From: CAWAVN01 sp963825075
GTDB lineage: Bacteria > Planctomycetota > Planctomycetia > Planctomycetales > Planctomycetaceae
Direction of reading: 5' to 3'
NCBI GenBank assembly: GCA_963825075.1
Contig: CAWGRX010000040.1
Location: 1-64,000 of the forward strand
Length of the DNA stretch: 64,000 nt
Shown here: piece after piece, positions 8,737-17,795 of the stretch
Layout: every line of letters begins with the position of its first letter
How positions within the stretch are numbered: the stretch's first letter is position 1
Notes under the pieces: generated by a model
What the model was told of the DNA's origin: nothing
Database searches by the model: none
Seen by the model: only the letters and a program-made list of their open reading frames with translations
Position numbers and translations under genes: made by a program

Positions 8737-9282
8737 TTGGCTGAGTTCCCTGCCCAGGCTGAAAATTCTCGAAACCGCTCTTGCGACGGCGGGGGAAAAC
8801 CATTAAGACACCGCCCTCTCTCACAACCATCTCCAAATTCAACTTCGATTCCTCAAACGCCGACTGCACTTCCTCTCCGACCCGCGGTGCGCGCGGCTTG
8901 GGGGCTGTGGTGCGTGTGGCTGATGGGGGGCTTCTTCGTGGCGACACGGTTGGAGCCGGACCCTGCCGGGTTTGGCACCCATCGGCAATTGGGTTTGCCG
9001 CCGTGCACCGTGCGGGAAGTCTTCGGTGTGCCTTGTCCGAGTTGCGGCATGACGACCAGCTTCTCCCATTTTGTTCGCGGACAATGGATCCGGGCGGCCC
9101 AGGCCAACGCGGCGGGCTTTTTGCTCGCGGTGCTGTGCGCGGCGCAAATCCCGTGGGCGATGAAGCTCTGCCTCACGGGGCGGTTCCGTTCGCGGTATTC
9201 CCTTTCGGAGATTTTCCTGGCCTGTCTCGCGGCGGTGACGCTGGTCGCCATGATCCAATGGGGCATCCGGCTGTGTCGGTAA
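8737..9282 (+). CDS. DUF2752 membrane protein
   Basis: PF10825 family, function unknown. The diagnostic motif GVPCPSCGMTTSFSHFVRG sits about two thirds along. Hydrophobic segments: AAWGLWCVWLMGGFFVA before the motif, and two after it (AAGFLLAVLCAAQIPWAM and IFLACLAAVTLVAMIQWGI). The frame opens at TTG 8737, but the first ~45 residues are low-complexity and unlike the family, so the true start may be a GTG within 8880-8890. It stands alone between the DUF1080 locus and two lipoprotein genes. Confidence 0.75.
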   Translation: MAEFPAQAENSRNRSCDGGGKPLRHRPLSQPSPNSTSIPQTPTALPLRPAVRAAWGLWCVWLMGGFFVATRLEPDPAGFGTHRQLGLPPCTVREVFGVPCPSCGMTTSFSHFVRGQWIRAAQANAAGFLLAVLCAAQIPWAMKLCLTGRFRSRYSLSEIFLACLAAVTLVAMIQWGIRLCR

Positions 9283-9387
9283 AACCGGGGCGGACCACCC
9301 TGCGGGCGGTGCCCCCCGGCGGCTAATGAATGCAACAACGACAAAACCTACGCAATCTGCATCCTTCAAGGAAAGGTTCGCTCCGTC

Positions 9388-10107
9388 ATGGAAGACGTGC
9401 GACATCCGACATCTCGGCAGCCCGGTTCCGGGCCGATCTCTTGCCGGAGCGTAGGGCGATGGCTGTGTCTGGCTCTTTGCATTTCGGGGTTGGCGGGGTG
9501 TTCGCTGTTCGTCATCGCGGGCAAGGTGTTTTTCGGCGATCCCACGCGGACTTCCGCTTTCCACGAAGGGACCGGCGTCGATCTCACCGAGAGCGAGAAG
9601 AAAGTCGTCGTGCTGTGTTCCGCTCCCAGCATGATTGAAGACTGCGGGGAACTTTCGGTGAATTACGAAATTGTGGAGTCGGTGTCCCGCCGGCTCAAAC
9701 GCGAAGGCGTAAAGCTGATCGACAGCAACGAGGTCCGCACCTGGATGGACGACAACGGCGGACGCCTCAACGACCCCCGCGACCTGGCCGAGGATTTTGA
9801 CGTCGATTACATCCTTTACATTTCCCTGGCCCGCGTCAATTTCCGCGAGCCGAACAGCCCCTCGCTGTATCGCGGGTCGGCCAGCGGCGACGTATTCGCC
9901 TATAAAGTGACGAAAAAAGACTCCGGCCACACAGAGGTCCACGAAGTGTTTTCCAAAGGGTTCAACTCGACCTATCCCGAATTCCATCCCATCTCGGCCC
10001 AGCAGCTCGACTCGCTGCGGATTTTCCAGAAAAAGTTCCTCGACCGCGTGTCCGGGCAACTGTCCCAACTGTTTTACGACCACAAAGTCAGCGAAGAGAT
10101 CGAGTGA
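9388..10107 (+). CDS. Planctomycete lipoprotein, paralogue of the next gene
   Basis: A 239-residue hypothetical lipoprotein. The hydrophobic segment WLCLALCISGLAGCS ends in a lipobox (LAGC, Cys38). The mature part contains VVVLCSAPSMI, YEIVESVSRRLKREGVKLIDSNEVRTWMD and DVDYILYISLARVNF, a layout repeated in the neighbouring gene. It probably folds into a periplasmic alpha/beta domain comparable to stress-type lipoproteins that sense or assemble envelope components, but no named family is recognised. Start ATG 9388 is preceded by AAGGAAAGG at a long spacing. Confidence 0.75.
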   Translation: MEDVRHPTSRQPGSGPISCRSVGRWLCLALCISGLAGCSLFVIAGKVFFGDPTRTSAFHEGTGVDLTESEKKVVVLCSAPSMIEDCGELSVNYEIVESVSRRLKREGVKLIDSNEVRTWMDDNGGRLNDPRDLAEDFDVDYILYISLARVNFREPNSPSLYRGSASGDVFAYKVTKKDSGHTEVHEVFSKGFNSTYPEFHPISAQQLDSLRIFQKKFLDRVSGQLSQLFYDHKVSEEIE

Positions 10108-10171
10108 TCGGTCGCTGTGCGTGTCGGACCGGACTGAATGATTAGAGGCCTCCCAGGTAAGGGATCGTGTG

Positions 10172-10852
10172 ATGAATCAAAAACTTTCTTCCCGCCGCGG
10201 CGTTCCCGCGGGTTGGTTGATGGCGCTCGTCGTCCTCATGGCGGGGGCGCTAACGGGCTGCAATTACCTGCTGTTTGCGGGCTATCTGATCGGCGGGCCG
10301 CCGTCGATTGCGCCGGTGTTCGACACCGAAACCGGACTGTGCATGACCGATAAGGACGTGACCGTGGCCGTGGTGTGCTACGCCCCCAAGGAAGTCAAAT
10401 GGGACTTCGCGAACATCGACTACGACGTGGCGAAGTACGTCTCCAACCGCATGTTTTTGAAGAAGATCAAAGTCATCAATCCGGACCGCATCCGCGATTG
10501 GCTCGACAAGCACCCCAACTGGGATTCGCCTGACGAGATCGGGGCGGCGTTCGGCGCGAGCTATGTCGTCCACATCGAAGTCAACGACTTCAGCCTGTAT
10601 GAAAAGAATAGCTCCGATTTGTTCCGCGGCCGATCGGACGTGCTTGTGACCGTCTGGCAGATGGACGGCGAGACCGGCGATCAAATCTTCACCAAAGACC
10701 TGGAATCCGTCTATCCGCGGGCCGTGCCCCGCTCGACTTACGACACCAAATACACCACCTTCAAACGCGAGTATTATGAAGTGCTCAGCGAGGACATCGG
10801 GCAGTTGTTTTACTCACACTACACCGGCGACGACATCATCAACGCCAATTGA
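10172..10852 (+). CDS. Planctomycete lipoprotein, tandem paralogue
   Basis: A 226-residue lipoprotein with the same plan as its neighbour: signal segment LMALVVLMAGALTGCN with lipobox LTGC, then VAVVCYAPKEV, DYDVAKYVSNRMFLKKIKVINPDRIRDWLD, GASYVVHIEVNDFSLYE, and a C-terminus ending in LSEDIGQLFYSHYTGDDI (compare VSGQLSQLFYDHKVSEEI in the first copy). AAGGGA lies 7 bases before ATG 10172, favouring it over the GTG three bases earlier. Same strand, 64 bp apart: a diverged tandem duplication, probably co-transcribed. Function unknown. Confidence 0.75.
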   Translation: MNQKLSSRRGVPAGWLMALVVLMAGALTGCNYLLFAGYLIGGPPSIAPVFDTETGLCMTDKDVTVAVVCYAPKEVKWDFANIDYDVAKYVSNRMFLKKIKVINPDRIRDWLDKHPNWDSPDEIGAAFGASYVVHIEVNDFSLYEKNSSDLFRGRSDVLVTVWQMDGETGDQIFTKDLESVYPRAVPRSTYDTKYTTFKREYYEVLSEDIGQLFYSHYTGDDIINAN

Positions 10853-11068
10853 AATCAGGCCGCAAAGGGAACAGCCGGAGCTTGACGATCGGGCAAATCG
10901 AAGCGTCTGAGTGAAGACGGGAAGAGAAAGCGGACGTGCGGGCCATCATCCCCCGCGCGTTCGTTTTTTTGTGCGACGGCGAAATTCCGGATGAAACCGG
11001 GAGATCGGCCGGATTATGATAGGGAATGGTCTTCATCTGTTCCTGTTCCCCGCGATCGGTCGTTTGAG

Positions 11069-12044
11069 ATGCCTGTGGAAGCTGCCTTTGTCGATGCCAT
11101 TCGCGAGACGCCGGACGATTGGACGTTGCGGCTGGTCTATGCCGATTGGCTGGACGAAGCGGGAGATTCGCGGGGCGAACTGATCCGCCTGCAATGTGAA
11201 CACGACGCCTTGCCGCCGGCCGATCCCCGGCGAAACGTGTTGCGGGACTCCATCAACCGCTTGATCCTGCGATTTCAATCGCAATGGCTCGCGCCGCTTC
11301 GCAAGCGGGTGCTCGGTTGGCAGCAGGCGCGGTTTGATTTCGGCTTGGTCGAGAATGTCGCGATGTCGCCGACGGCGTTCATCAAACATGCCGAGACCGG
11401 TTTGTTCGAGGAGATGCCGCACCTCGTCGGCGTGTGGCTGCAAGGAGCGGAGAAATCGCTTCTGAAAGCTTTGGCATCGCCTTATCTCTCCGAACTCACC
11501 TCGCTGACACTGAGTGCGTTTGGTTGCCTCAAGCAGGAACCGCTCTTGGACGGAATGGCTAAGGCGACTGCGGTTCGGAATCTGACTTCACTCAACTTGG
11601 GGAATGGGCGGTATGGAGATGCGGGGATCGCCCGGCTGCTGCGATCGCCTTATTTTCCGCGGCTTCGTAGGTTGAACCTCCAGAACAATTATTTGACCTC
11701 GCGCACGGCCAAGGAACTCGTGGATTCGCCGATCCTTCCGCAACTTAAACTGTTGGCGCTCGGGTCGCGGTGGCAATACGGGACGAACGGCTTGGGAGAT
11801 GCGGGCGCACGTCTGCTGGCGGAGTCCCGCGTGAAGCTGTCTTTGCGCTGGCTGGATTTGATGGGCAATCAGCTCGGCGATTCGAGCGCTTGGGACCTGG
11901 CGAAGTCCTCCTGCTTCGAGCATCTCGAAGGCTTGTACCTGGGAGGCAACCGCTTCGGACGCGCCAGCCGCACTGCGACTCGAGGCCCGGTTTCCCAACC
12001 GGGTGCATTTCGCGGTCTGCGAACCCGAACCCGTTTGCCGCTAA
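11069..12044 (+). CDS. TIGR02996-domain leucine-rich-repeat protein, frameshifted near the end
   Basis: The N-terminal ~45 residues are the TIGR02996 repeat-companion domain (FVDAIRETPDDWTLRLVYADWLDEAGDSRGELIRLQ), common in Gemmata-like planctomycetes, followed by ribonuclease-inhibitor-like LRRs (LTSLNLGNGRYGDAGIARLL, LRRLNLQNNYLTSRTAKELV, LRWLDLMGNQLGDSSAWDL, LEGLYLGGNRFG). ATG 11069 begins the domain; the upstream in-frame extension is not conserved-looking. After GGNRFG (about 11958) the frame turns basic, while the alternative frame continues as APAALRLEARFPNR to a TAA at 12042-12044, the typical end of this family. One indel near 11958 is therefore inferred. Likely a cytosolic protein-interaction scaffold. 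Confidence 0.8.
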
Positions 12045-12175
12045 GGATTGTTCGAGAAATAACTGAGCGGAATGGCGCTAGCCACCGGTTGGTGGAACGT
12101 GAAAAACCGGCGGCTAGCCACCCAGAGGGTAGCCGGCGTCTCAAGAAATAGAGGACACTTTTTTTCGAACGATCC
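12045..12175. mobile_element. MITE-like palindromic element (repeat family A)
   Basis: 131 bases that exactly fill the gap between two converging stop codons. The outer arms GGATTGTTCGAGAAA (12045-12059) and the complement of TTTCGAACGATCC (12163-12175) form terminal inverted repeats. The core carries GCTAGCCACCGGTT and AACCGGCGGCTAGCC, inverted to each other. The left terminus resembles 62951-62965 and the core recurs at 37751, 39576, 52009 and 62981. No transposase; it would have to be mobilised in trans, or may serve as a bidirectional terminator. Confidence 0.65.
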
Positions 12176-13327
12176 TCACTTCTTGGCGGCGGCTTGTTTT
12201 TGGAGCATGTCGGGGGTGATGACGCAGCGGAAACCGGTGTGGAACGCCCCGGTATCATATTCGGCTTTCATGCGGGCGGAATTGCGGTAGGAGATGCAAT
12301 AGCTGTCGCTGCACATAAACGAGCCGCCGCGCTGCACGCGCTTGATAATGTGCGGCTCTTGGGGGTCGAAGCTGTCCATCGGGCCGGGGGGATTCTTGCG
12401 GGGACTATTGGCGTAGTAATCGGGACGATAATAATCGGAAACCCACTCCCAGACATTCCCCGACATATCGTAAAGCCCATACTTGTTCGGCGGGAAAGAC
12501 GCGACCGGGGCGGTCGTGCGGTAGCCGTCCGCTTTCGTGTTCTCGATCGGAAAATTCCCTTGCCAGATGTTGTGGAGCCACTTCCCGTCGGGGTTGCGTG
12601 TGTTGCCCCAAGGATAAATTTGATGAGCCGATCCGCCCCGAGCGGCGTATTCCCATTGGGCTTCGGTGGGCAGTTTTTTCCCGGCCCAATCACAGTAGGC
12701 CTTGGCATCCAGCCACGAGACATGCACCACGGGATGATTCATACGGTCTTCGATGGATGAGTCGGGGCCTTCGGGATGCCGCCAGTTCGCGCCTTCGATG
12801 TAGTCCCACCAATTGTAAGCCCCGATCGCGGGATCGAACTTGGCGATGTTCAAATTCGGATTCAAGCAAACCGATCCCGGCAGGCTGAATTTGCCCTCTT
12901 TGGGAATTTCAATTTTGGGAGCATCCGGCTTCAGACTCCGCAGTTTCGGTTTGCGTTCGGGCAGCGTGACGTAGTCCTCGGCTTCAACGAATTTCAAGAA
13001 CTCGGCGTTCGTAACTTCGGTTTTGTCCATGTAAAACCCGTCGAGTTCCACCGTGTGCACGGGCCGTTCGTCGGGCCTGGCTTGTTTGTCCGATTCGTCC
13101 GCGCCCATGTCGAACACGCCGCCGGGAATCCACACCATCCCTTCGGGAACCGGATAGTCGCTGGGATCGAACTCGGCGGCTTTGACCGTTTCGGTCCCCG
13201 TGGCTTTGGTGGACTCCGTCGGCCGGTCGGAAGACGTGCTCATCGAGGCCGGCCGCTCCGCGCAACCGCTTAAGACGCCAAGGGAAATTCCGGAAATCAG
13301 CAGCGAAGACAGAAAAAATCGAGACAT
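12176..13327 (-). CDS. Formylglycine-generating enzyme family lipoprotein
   Basis: SUMF1/FGE-sulfatase domain (PF03781). FGEs convert an active-site Cys of sulfatases to C-alpha-formylglycine. MSRFFLSSLL... with lipobox LSGC predicts lipid anchoring at the membrane. Domain hallmarks: MVWIPGGVFDMGADE near residue 64, VEVTNAEF-type KTEVTNAEFLKF, HPVVHVSWLDAKAYCDWAGKKLPTEAQWEYAARGG, YGLYDMSGNVWEW, and RVQRGGSFMCSDSYCISYRNSARM. The last contains the Cys-x4-Cys pair (MCSDSYC) that defines catalytically competent FGE and is missing from most planctomycete SUMF1-like proteins. The start was set at ATG 13327 to give the lipoprotein signal. No sulfatase gene lies in this window. Confidence 0.9.
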   Translation of the reverse strand: MSRFFLSSLLISGISLGVLSGCAERPASMSTSSDRPTESTKATGTETVKAAEFDPSDYPVPEGMVWIPGGVFDMGADESDKQARPDERPVHTVELDGFYMDKTEVTNAEFLKFVEAEDYVTLPERKPKLRSLKPDAPKIEIPKEGKFSLPGSVCLNPNLNIAKFDPAIGAYNWWDYIEGANWRHPEGPDSSIEDRMNHPVVHVSWLDAKAYCDWAGKKLPTEAQWEYAARGGSAHQIYPWGNTRNPDGKWLHNIWQGNFPIENTKADGYRTTAPVASFPPNKYGLYDMSGNVWEWVSDYYRPDYYANSPRKNPPGPMDSFDPQEPHIIKRVQRGGSFMCSDSYCISYRNSARMKAEYDTGAFHTGFRCVITPDMLQKQAAAKK

Positions 13328-13414
13328 CGGCACAGTCTGCTGTTGAGGTGGGTTAACGGGAGAGGTGGGACTGACGTTTCTACGTCCTATTCTACCCGCG
13401 CGTGGGATCAACAA

Positions 13415-13939
13415 TCAAATCGTCGGGCAAATCGCAAAAAAATGATCAGGAGATGCCTTGATTTATAGGCATTGGCGGCCCGAAATCGGTTTGTGGCGCA
13501 ACTAAGTCGCTTATAGTAGAGGGACTTAACTTTGGGACGCCCCATTTGATGGGGGTTTCCGGACGCCGGCCCCTTTGCCGTGGCAGCACGAGCGGCAAAG
13601 GACGATTGCAATCTTTGGCGACCCGGAATCGAGACTGTCCTCTGCCCAAAGAGCGGCCCTCCACCGGATATCCGGGTTTTAATCATTCGTCTTTTCCCAA
13701 ATGGGAAACGAATCCTGCAACACGCCGGCCGACTCCTGGAAAAAGTTCCGAGCCGGCAACCAAAAACCGAATGACGGCCGCGCCGCCGCGCACCTGCCGC
13801 GCGACCGGTGCGTTATTTTGCGCCCAGATTCGTGAAACCGTTTGAAAAGACAGCCACAAGTTCTGCCCCACGTGGTTTTGCTTTTCGCCGGGAGGTGATT
13901 TATGCTCGATGGATTGGCGGTTGTTTCATAAAGGTTGCC
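13415..13939. other. Intergenic region, no gene recognised
   Basis: About 525 bases between divergent genes (FGE leftward, BatA/vWA rightward). No tRNA, conserved small ORF or clear repeat was seen. The promoters for both flanking genes presumably lie here. Confidence 0.5.
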
Positions 13940-16282
13940 GTGTTGCTTCAGTATTTTCTCAATCCGTGGATGTTGGCAGGGCTATTGGGGCTGTCGCTGC
14001 CGATCTTGGCGCACTTGCTCAGCAAGAAACGCTACGACGTGGTGCATTGGGGGGCGATGCAGTTTTTGGAACTGAACCCCAACGCCAAGCGGAAACTCCG
14101 GCTCGAACAATTGCTGCTCCTTTTGTTGCGGATGGCTTTGATCGCGCTCATCGTGTTCGCCCTCGCCCGGCCTTGGGCCACGGGCGGCGTATTTTCGCAC
14201 TTGGCGCCCGCCAATAACCGCGACGTGGTGTTGATCGTGGACGGCTCTTACAGCATGGGCTGGGAAGGCGGAGCCGTCACGCCCCATCAAGAAGCCCTCC
14301 GCAAAGCCTCGCAGATTTTGGACGACCTCTCCTCCGGCGACACCGTCGGCTTGATCGACGCCCGCGACCAGGCGCGACCCGTGATCGAAACCCCTTCCCG
14401 CGATTTTACTTTCGTCCGCGAACAGTTGGATAAGCTGCCGCCGCCTTCGGGTTCCGTCAACCTGCCCGCGGCGATTCATCGGGCGATCACGATGCTCTCC
14501 GCGGCGACCAATCCTGCGCGGGAAATCATCGTACTCACCGATGGGCAGTCGCTGGGCTGGAAAGCCGACGACGAAAACCTTTGGGCCCGCGTGGACGATC
14601 TTCGCAAGCAACTGCCCATTCCGCCTCGGCTCTGGGTTTGGGACGTCACCCGGCCCGCAGGCGAAAAAAACGCTCCCAATCTTTCCGCCGCGGCCCGCAC
14701 GAATTTCAGCGTGGACCGCTTAACGCTCTCGCGGGAACTCACGGTGCCGGACTTTCCAATCAGGCTTAAAACGAAAATCCATGACCACGCCGGGAATCAA
14801 AAATCAAAAGACGCGCGGGAGACTTCGCGGAAAGTCTATTTGGAAGTGGACGGGCAAAGGCTCCGGGAGAAACAGCAGACGGTGCTCCTCAAGCCCGGCG
14901 GCGAAGCGAGCGTGGAGTTTGAATACCTGTTTCCCTCGGCGGGGTCGCACGTATTGAGCGTGGTGCTCGATGATGACAACCTGCCCGGCGACAATCGCGC
15001 CGACGCCGCCGTCACCGTCGCCGAGGCGATTCCCGTGTTGCTGGTCGATGGCCAACCCGGTTTGGACGTCACCAAGACGGAGACGTTTTTTCTCGGGGCC
15101 GCTCTTTCGCCGTCGCTGTTGGAGCATCCGCTGGTCAAAGCCACCGTGGTTCCGTGGGATGCCTTCCAGTCGAGCCAGTTGGAGAAACAAGCGGTGGTGA
15201 TCCTGGCGGATGTGCCGCGCCTGAATGGTTCGCAAGCCGAGGCCCTGAAAGCCTTCGTCAAAAAGGGCGGCGGGTTGTTGATGGCTTTGGGCGACGGCGT
15301 GGATGCCGGGGCTTATAACGAGGTGCTCTACGAGGACGGCAAAGGTCTGTTGCCCGCGAAGCTCTTGCAAATTCAGACTCCGCCCAAAGACGACAAGAAG
15401 GACATCAGCGTGCAGGATGCGAGTTTGGAACTCAGTTGGCTGATGCCCTTCCGCCGTGCCAGTGGCGGGGAGTTTTATACGGTGCGGTTTGACAAATGGT
15501 GGCAGGTGCGGCCGGCGTCCGCGAATGATTCCGACAAAAAAGTTGACGCGGACGCTTCCACGCCCATCGTCGCCGCCCAATTGGAATCTGGCGATCCGCT
15601 TTTGATCATGCGAAAGTTCGGCGGGGGGGGCGTGATGCTGTTCACTTCGCCCTTCGATGCCGAGTCGCAGTGGAACACGCTGGGCGTCAGGCAGCACACC
15701 TTCGTCCCGCTGATTTATGAGATGGTGTTTCATCTCGCTTCGCCGGGCACTGCCCGCAACGTGGAGACCGGCATGCCGCTGGCCCTCGAAGTGCCCGCCG
15801 ATTTGAAGTGGGAGGATTACACCTTCGCCGACCCCGATGAAACCGAGCACGCTCCCACGCCGCAGCCCGCATCCGACGGGCGGATGTTCGCGCGGCTGAA
15901 TGAAACCCCGCTTCCGGGGGTTTACACGTTTCGGCATAAGATAAAACCTGCCCCGGCCGCCGCGATTGGGCCCGAACATTTCGTGGCGAATTTCGACCGC
16001 AGCGAATCCGATCTGACGCCTCTCTCCGAGCAGGAGCAAAAGCTCCTGGAACAAGACGGCCGGACCACGTTCATCACCGGCGTGTCCAACCTGATGGAGA
16101 ACATGGTGGACGATTCCACGCGGGCGGAGTTGTTCCGCTATCTGATGATTTTGTTTCTGATCATCCTGGTCGGCGAAGTCATAATGACCCGCCGGTTGGT
16201 CCAAGGCGGCCACATCGACGTGGACCTCGAACCCGATGCAGGCGACATGCAAGAACCCGCACCGGCCCGCCAACCGGCGTGA
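13940..16282 (+). CDS. BatA/von Willebrand factor A domain membrane protein
   Basis: About 780 residues. The N-terminal BatA domain (PF07584) has the signature FLNPWMLAGLLGLSLPILAHLLSKKR, a membrane segment, then a second one (LLLLLLRMALIALIVFALARPW). The vWA domain follows with MIDAS residues in VDGSYSMGW (D-x-S-x-S) and IIVLTDGQS. A large extracytoplasmic middle includes a glutaminase-like cleft (VVILADVPRLNGSQAEALKAFVKKGGGLLMALGDGV). A single C-terminal membrane segment (YLMILFLIILVGEVIM) ends the fold. Planctomycetes usually place such genes in MoxR-AAA/vWA clusters; no MoxR is seen here. Start is most likely GTG 13940, just before the BatA signature with AAAGG upstream; the frame is open further 5'. 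Confidence 0.85.
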   Translation: MLLQYFLNPWMLAGLLGLSLPILAHLLSKKRYDVVHWGAMQFLELNPNAKRKLRLEQLLLLLLRMALIALIVFALARPWATGGVFSHLAPANNRDVVLIVDGSYSMGWEGGAVTPHQEALRKASQILDDLSSGDTVGLIDARDQARPVIETPSRDFTFVREQLDKLPPPSGSVNLPAAIHRAITMLSAATNPAREIIVLTDGQSLGWKADDENLWARVDDLRKQLPIPPRLWVWDVTRPAGEKNAPNLSAAARTNFSVDRLTLSRELTVPDFPIRLKTKIHDHAGNQKSKDARETSRKVYLEVDGQRLREKQQTVLLKPGGEASVEFEYLFPSAGSHVLSVVLDDDNLPGDNRADAAVTVAEAIPVLLVDGQPGLDVTKTETFFLGAALSPSLLEHPLVKATVVPWDAFQSSQLEKQAVVILADVPRLNGSQAEALKAFVKKGGGLLMALGDGVDAGAYNEVLYEDGKGLLPAKLLQIQTPPKDDKKDISVQDASLELSWLMPFRRASGGEFYTVRFDKWWQVRPASANDSDKKVDADASTPIVAAQLESGDPLLIMRKFGGGGVMLFTSPFDAESQWNTLGVRQHTFVPLIYEMVFHLASPGTARNVETGMPLALEVPADLKWEDYTFADPDETEHAPTPQPASDGRMFARLNETPLPGVYTFRHKIKPAPAAAIGPEHFVANFDRSESDLTPLSEQEQKLLEQDGRTTFITGVSNLMENMVDDSTRAELFRYLMILFLIILVGEVIMTRRLVQGGHIDVDLEPDAGDMQEPAPARQPA

Positions 16283-16430
16283 GATTCCCGTGGCGTGGAA
16301 GCAGCGCGGCGTTTCGGCATGGCATCTGCGTGAATTTCGTTTGATGACCGAATCCCCGCCGTTTTGTTGACGGCGGGCAACAACCTGCTCCGGGTGTTGC
16401 AATTTGTCAACAGCGAAAGCGCCGCATGTG

Positions 16431-16796
16431 ATGTGTTTGCCGAAATTGAAGCCGACCTCTCCAGCCGACCGCCAAGCCGGGACTGAGCACCCCCGGGCCG
16501 CGTGGACTCTGAAGTTCCTTCCCTTGCTTTTGTTGGCATTCCTACTACAGGCACCCGGCGCGCGGGCGGAGGATTGGATGTTCCGCCGGTCGTATTACAG
16601 CCACGCCTATCCGCCGGAGTATTACGCCCAGAATCCCCCGCCTTACCGCCGGACCGCCTATCGCCCGGCCTTCCGGGGAACTACGCCTGGGTTTGGCGTC
16701 CGCGGCGTTTATCGCTATAACCGAATTCAGTTGGGTCAGGGTCAGAACTCCGACATCACCCTCTATCGCCAAGGCTGGTTTGAAGTGGAGCCGTAG
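16431..16796 (+). CDS. Small secreted Tyr/Pro-rich protein
   Basis: 122 residues. After a basic leader, LKFLPLLLLAFLLQAPGARAEDW gives a signal peptide cleaved after ARA. The mature part is rich in Tyr, Pro and Arg (RRSYYSHAYPPEYYAQNPPPYRR) and ends GQNSDITLYRQGWFEVEP. Such short, aromatic-rich exported proteins are common in planctomycetes but have no assigned function. ATG 16431 is chosen over a TTG 27 bases upstream. It follows the BatA/vWA gene by about 150 bp. Confidence 0.65.
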   Translation: MCLPKLKPTSPADRQAGTEHPRAAWTLKFLPLLLLAFLLQAPGARAEDWMFRRSYYSHAYPPEYYAQNPPPYRRTAYRPAFRGTTPGFGVRGVYRYNRIQLGQGQNSDITLYRQGWFEVEP

Positions 16797-16897
16797 GCTG
16801 GCGGAGAGCGGAGAAACAGAGAGCGGAGAGCCGGGAAAAAATCGACGATCGCCAGGCAATCAGCGATCTTCTTGAACGGAAAACTGAAACGATCATC

Positions 16898-16930
16898 CCC
16901 CCGTCACTGACGCGGCTCGGCTCGGCAAGC
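16898..16930 (+). repeat. Dispersed repeat family B, degenerate copy
   Basis: Reads CCCCGTCACTGACGCGGCTC then GGCTCGGCAAGC. Related copies lie at 41022-41049 (reverse), 41578-41607 and 47957-47990. It sits just upstream of the esterase gene. Confidence 0.5.
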
Positions 16931-16963
16931 TTATTTCAACCGAAAACCAAACACCGAAAACCA

Positions 16964-17701
16964 ATGCCAGGATCGTGGAGCGAAACGGAAATCGCGGGCA
17001 AGCCGGCGGATGTGTATGAACCGTCCCGGCCGACGGCGGAACCTCGTGTGATTTTATTTCTGCATGGGCACGGCCAAGAACGGCTCCGCGGCAATCCGGC
17101 TTTCACGCGGGAGTTTGAACGCCACGGCCTCTGGGTCGTCTGCCCGGAGGGGAAGCGTTCGTGGTGGCTGGACGAAGTGTGTGCCGCGTTCGATCCCGAA
17201 ATCACGCCGCTCGCGCATCTGCGGGATGCCATCGTGCCGTTCATCGAGGAGCGGTTCGAGGCCCATCCGCCGGCGATTGGCTTGTTGGGCGTGAGCATGG
17301 GCGGGCAGGGCGTGCTCCAATTGGCGTACCGGGAGGCCCGGCGGTTTCCGGTCGTGGCGGCGATTTCGCCCGCGATCGATTTTTACCGCTGCTGGGGACA
17401 GGGATTGCCCCTCGACGAGATGTTTCCCTCCGCCGAGGAGGCCCGCCAGGCCACCGCAATCCTCAAAATCCATCCGCTGAACTGGCCCAAGCATCAACTT
17501 CTGGTCTCAGACCCCGCGGACGAGTTTTGGTTCGAAAGCGCCGAACGGCTGTCTCTGAAACTCTATTCCAGCGGAATCCCCTTCGAGTCCGATCTCCAAA
17601 CCTCCGCGGGCGGGCATAGCTGGAACTATTTCAATCGAATGGCCGAACCCGTGGTCCGGTTCCTCGCCGACCGTTTGGAACAAGAAAGTCGGCGGATGTA
17701 A
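16964..17701 (+). CDS. Alpha/beta hydrolase (esterase D-like)
   Basis: 245 residues with no signal peptide. Serine hydrolase layout: oxyanion strand VILFLHGHGQE (about 29-39), nucleophile elbow GVSMGGQG (Ser near residue 110), acid DPADEFW and catalytic His in GGHSWNYF. The organisation resembles S-formylglutathione hydrolase/EsteraseD (PF00756) proteins; substrate unknown. ATG 16964 opens the frame and nothing upstream is in frame. Confidence 0.8.
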   Translation: MPGSWSETEIAGKPADVYEPSRPTAEPRVILFLHGHGQERLRGNPAFTREFERHGLWVVCPEGKRSWWLDEVCAAFDPEITPLAHLRDAIVPFIEERFEAHPPAIGLLGVSMGGQGVLQLAYREARRFPVVAAISPAIDFYRCWGQGLPLDEMFPSAEEARQATAILKIHPLNWPKHQLLVSDPADEFWFESAERLSLKLYSSGIPFESDLQTSAGGHSWNYFNRMAEPVVRFLADRLEQESRRM

Positions 17702-17795
17702 AGCCGATTCGCTTGTGCCGCGGAGCGCGGTGTGTTACGACCGGGAAAGGAAATCCTACCGATCGACATCGCTCTTTACCCTTTTGGAATTGAGA

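Noticed and set aside
14804..16402. Very long open frames antisense to known genes (also at 133-858, 986-1870, 2567-3844, 8839-10083, 19395-20582, 49020-50315)
   Set aside because: Each is opposite a gene with clear domains. High GC content and third-position bias keep the antisense frame open; none has a recognisable motif.
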